Shown here one piece after another: positions 14,121 through 14,961 of a DNA stretch of 14,961 bases. Source of the DNA: Verrucolacustris sp044348085 (GTDB taxonomy: Bacteria > Verrucomicrobiota > Verrucomicrobiia > Methylacidiphilales > Verrucolacustridaceae); NCBI GenBank assembly GCA_044348085.1, contig JBIKTM010000030.1:1-14961 (forward strand), in the 5' to 3' direction. The notes under the pieces are model-generated. The model was not told where the DNA came from. It saw only the letters and a program-made list of their open reading frames with translations, and ran no database searches. Positions within the stretch are counted from its first letter, which is position 1. The number at the start of each line of letters is the position of its first letter. The position numbers and the translations under genes are program-made.

Positions 14121-14961
14121 TTATGTGGATGGGGGAGTATTCTTAAAATAGCGCCGGGTTTCGGATGCGACTACGCTACTGAGCAAGAGAAGGGAGGCTA
14201 TATTTGGCAAGGCCATCAACCCATTCATGATGTCCGATAAGTTCCATACGTTTTCACTTTTCCAAACTGCCCCTAAAAAGACCATCACGATCCATAACCA
14301 TCGGTAGGGGAGAATGGCGCGAATTCCAAAAAGGTACTCCAAAGCTTTTTCGCCGTAATAACCCCAACCGATGATCGTTGAAAAAACAAATGTGAAGAGT
14401 CCGCCAATGAGAATGAGAGATCCAAAATGTCCCAGTTGGTTAAATGATTGATTGCAAAGTGTGGCTTTCGTTAATTCCGGGCCATTCCATGTGCCTGAAC
14501 TGACAATGACAAGACCTGTGAGGGCGCATACCACAACAGTATCCCAAAAGGTTCCTGTACTTGAAACCAGAGCCTGACGAACTGGGTCTTTGGTTTGTGC
14601 TGCAGCCGCCACGATGGGGGCGCTTCCAAGACCAGACTCATTCGAAAAAAGGCCTCTTGCGATTCCAAAGCGCATGGCCTCAGCAATTCCAGCGCCCACA
14701 AATCCACCGACTGCTGCTTGCCCAGTGAAGGCAGAGGTGAAGATTAAAGATAGAGTTGCGGGTATTTTCTCCCAGCCGGCCCCCAAAATGATCAAACATC
14801 CAAGGACATAAAAGAGTGCCATAAATGGAACGAGAATTTGGCAAAACCCCGCGATGGATCGAATCCCTCCGAGAATGACTAGGGCCGTACTTACGCTGAG
14901 AATGATTCCCGTCCAGAACTTGATTGAGGCATCAGGAAAGTTCAGGGATATATCCAGCTTT
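14121..14961 (-). CDS. Sodium:alanine symporter (AGCS family), 5' part outside window
   Basis: About 279 C-terminal residues are visible. The frame stays open to the window edge, so the ATG at 14822 is internal and the true start lies beyond 14961. The AGCS hallmark is clear: GIARGLFSNESGLGSAPIVAAAAQTKDP, read in pieces at roughly 14600-14680, followed by a GTFWDTVVVCALTGLVI segment. Further hydrophobic helices include GGLFTFVFSTIIGWGYYGEKALEYLFG, and the tail is short and basic. Family members import alanine or glycine with sodium across the inner membrane. Nothing visible specifies the substrate. It is convergent with the heme operon and separated from it by 18 bases. Confidence 0.93.
   Translation of the reverse strand, partial: KLDISLNFPDASIKFWTGIILSVSTALVILGGIRSIAGFCQILVPFMALFYVLGCLIILGAGWEKIPATLSLIFTSAFTGQAAVGGFVGAGIAEAMRFGIARGLFSNESGLGSAPIVAAAAQTKDPVRQALVSSTGTFWDTVVVCALTGLVIVSSGTWNGPELTKATLCNQSFNQLGHFGSLILIGGLFTFVFSTIIGWGYYGEKALEYLFGIRAILPYRWLWIVMVFLGAVWKSENVWNLSDIMNGLMALPNIASLLLLSSVVASETRRYFKNTPPST

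Noticed and set aside
14121..14822. AGCS gene starting at the ATG at 14822
   Set aside because: The same frame stays open to 14961 and encodes further typical membrane segments, so this ATG is internal.
1..14961. CRISPR array, tRNA, rRNA, insertion sequence, phage or toxin-antitoxin module
   Set aside because: No regular direct repeats, cloverleaf, transposase, integrase or recognisable toxin pair was found on either strand by reading; the window is almost fully explained by housekeeping genes.

Overview
The window is a gene-dense bacterial chromosome segment of mostly housekeeping genes. By hand count the left 360 bases are about 42% GC; sampled coding lines further in are in the mid-50s. 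The gene set fits a Gram-negative-type, possibly Verrucomicrobiota/PVC-like bacterium: a DUF4010-type MgtC protein, a short HemA, a CobA-HemD fusion, ThrS without a TGS domain, and frequent GTG/TTG starts. The phylum is an inference from protein flavour, not a search result.

Layout. (a) 1-370: an AT-richer edge with the 5' part of an unrecognised minus-strand ORF and two compact inverted repeats. (b) 371-1633 (+): MgtC/DUF4010 membrane protein. (c) 1680-4104 (-): three minus-strand genes, in transcription order a GAP/LysE-like membrane protein, hemB, and a small membrane protein of unknown function. (d) 4221-7442 (+): cysS and thrS, 9 bases apart, divergent from (c). (e) 7510-14102 (+): seven genes joined by six overlapping stop/start junctions: a KamA-type lysine 2,3-aminomutase, an RlmI-like rRNA methyltransferase, an exported small protein with a possible thioredoxin-like fold, hemA, hemC, a cobA-hemD fusion and a small TPR protein. 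(f) 14121-14961 (-): the C-terminal part of a sodium:alanine (AGCS) symporter, convergent with (e) and cut by the window end.

The core theme is tetrapyrrole synthesis. HemA (glutamyl-tRNA to glutamate-1-semialdehyde), HemB (ALA to porphobilinogen), HemC (to hydroxymethylbilane) and HemD (to uroporphyrinogen III) are all here. The CobA half of the fusion adds the branch to precorrin-2, and so to siroheme, cobalamin or heme d1. HemL and the enzymes after uroporphyrinogen III are not in the window. The aminoacyl-tRNA synthetases, the rRNA methyltransferase and HemA (which uses glutamyl-tRNA) give the plus-strand block a translation-linked flavour.

I see no CRISPR array, tRNA, rRNA, insertion sequence, phage module or convincing new defence or biosynthetic system. 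The best items for a second look are the uncharacterised exported protein coupled directly to hemA, the minimal HemA, the edge region with its inverted repeats, and the unusually tight chain of overlapping genes.
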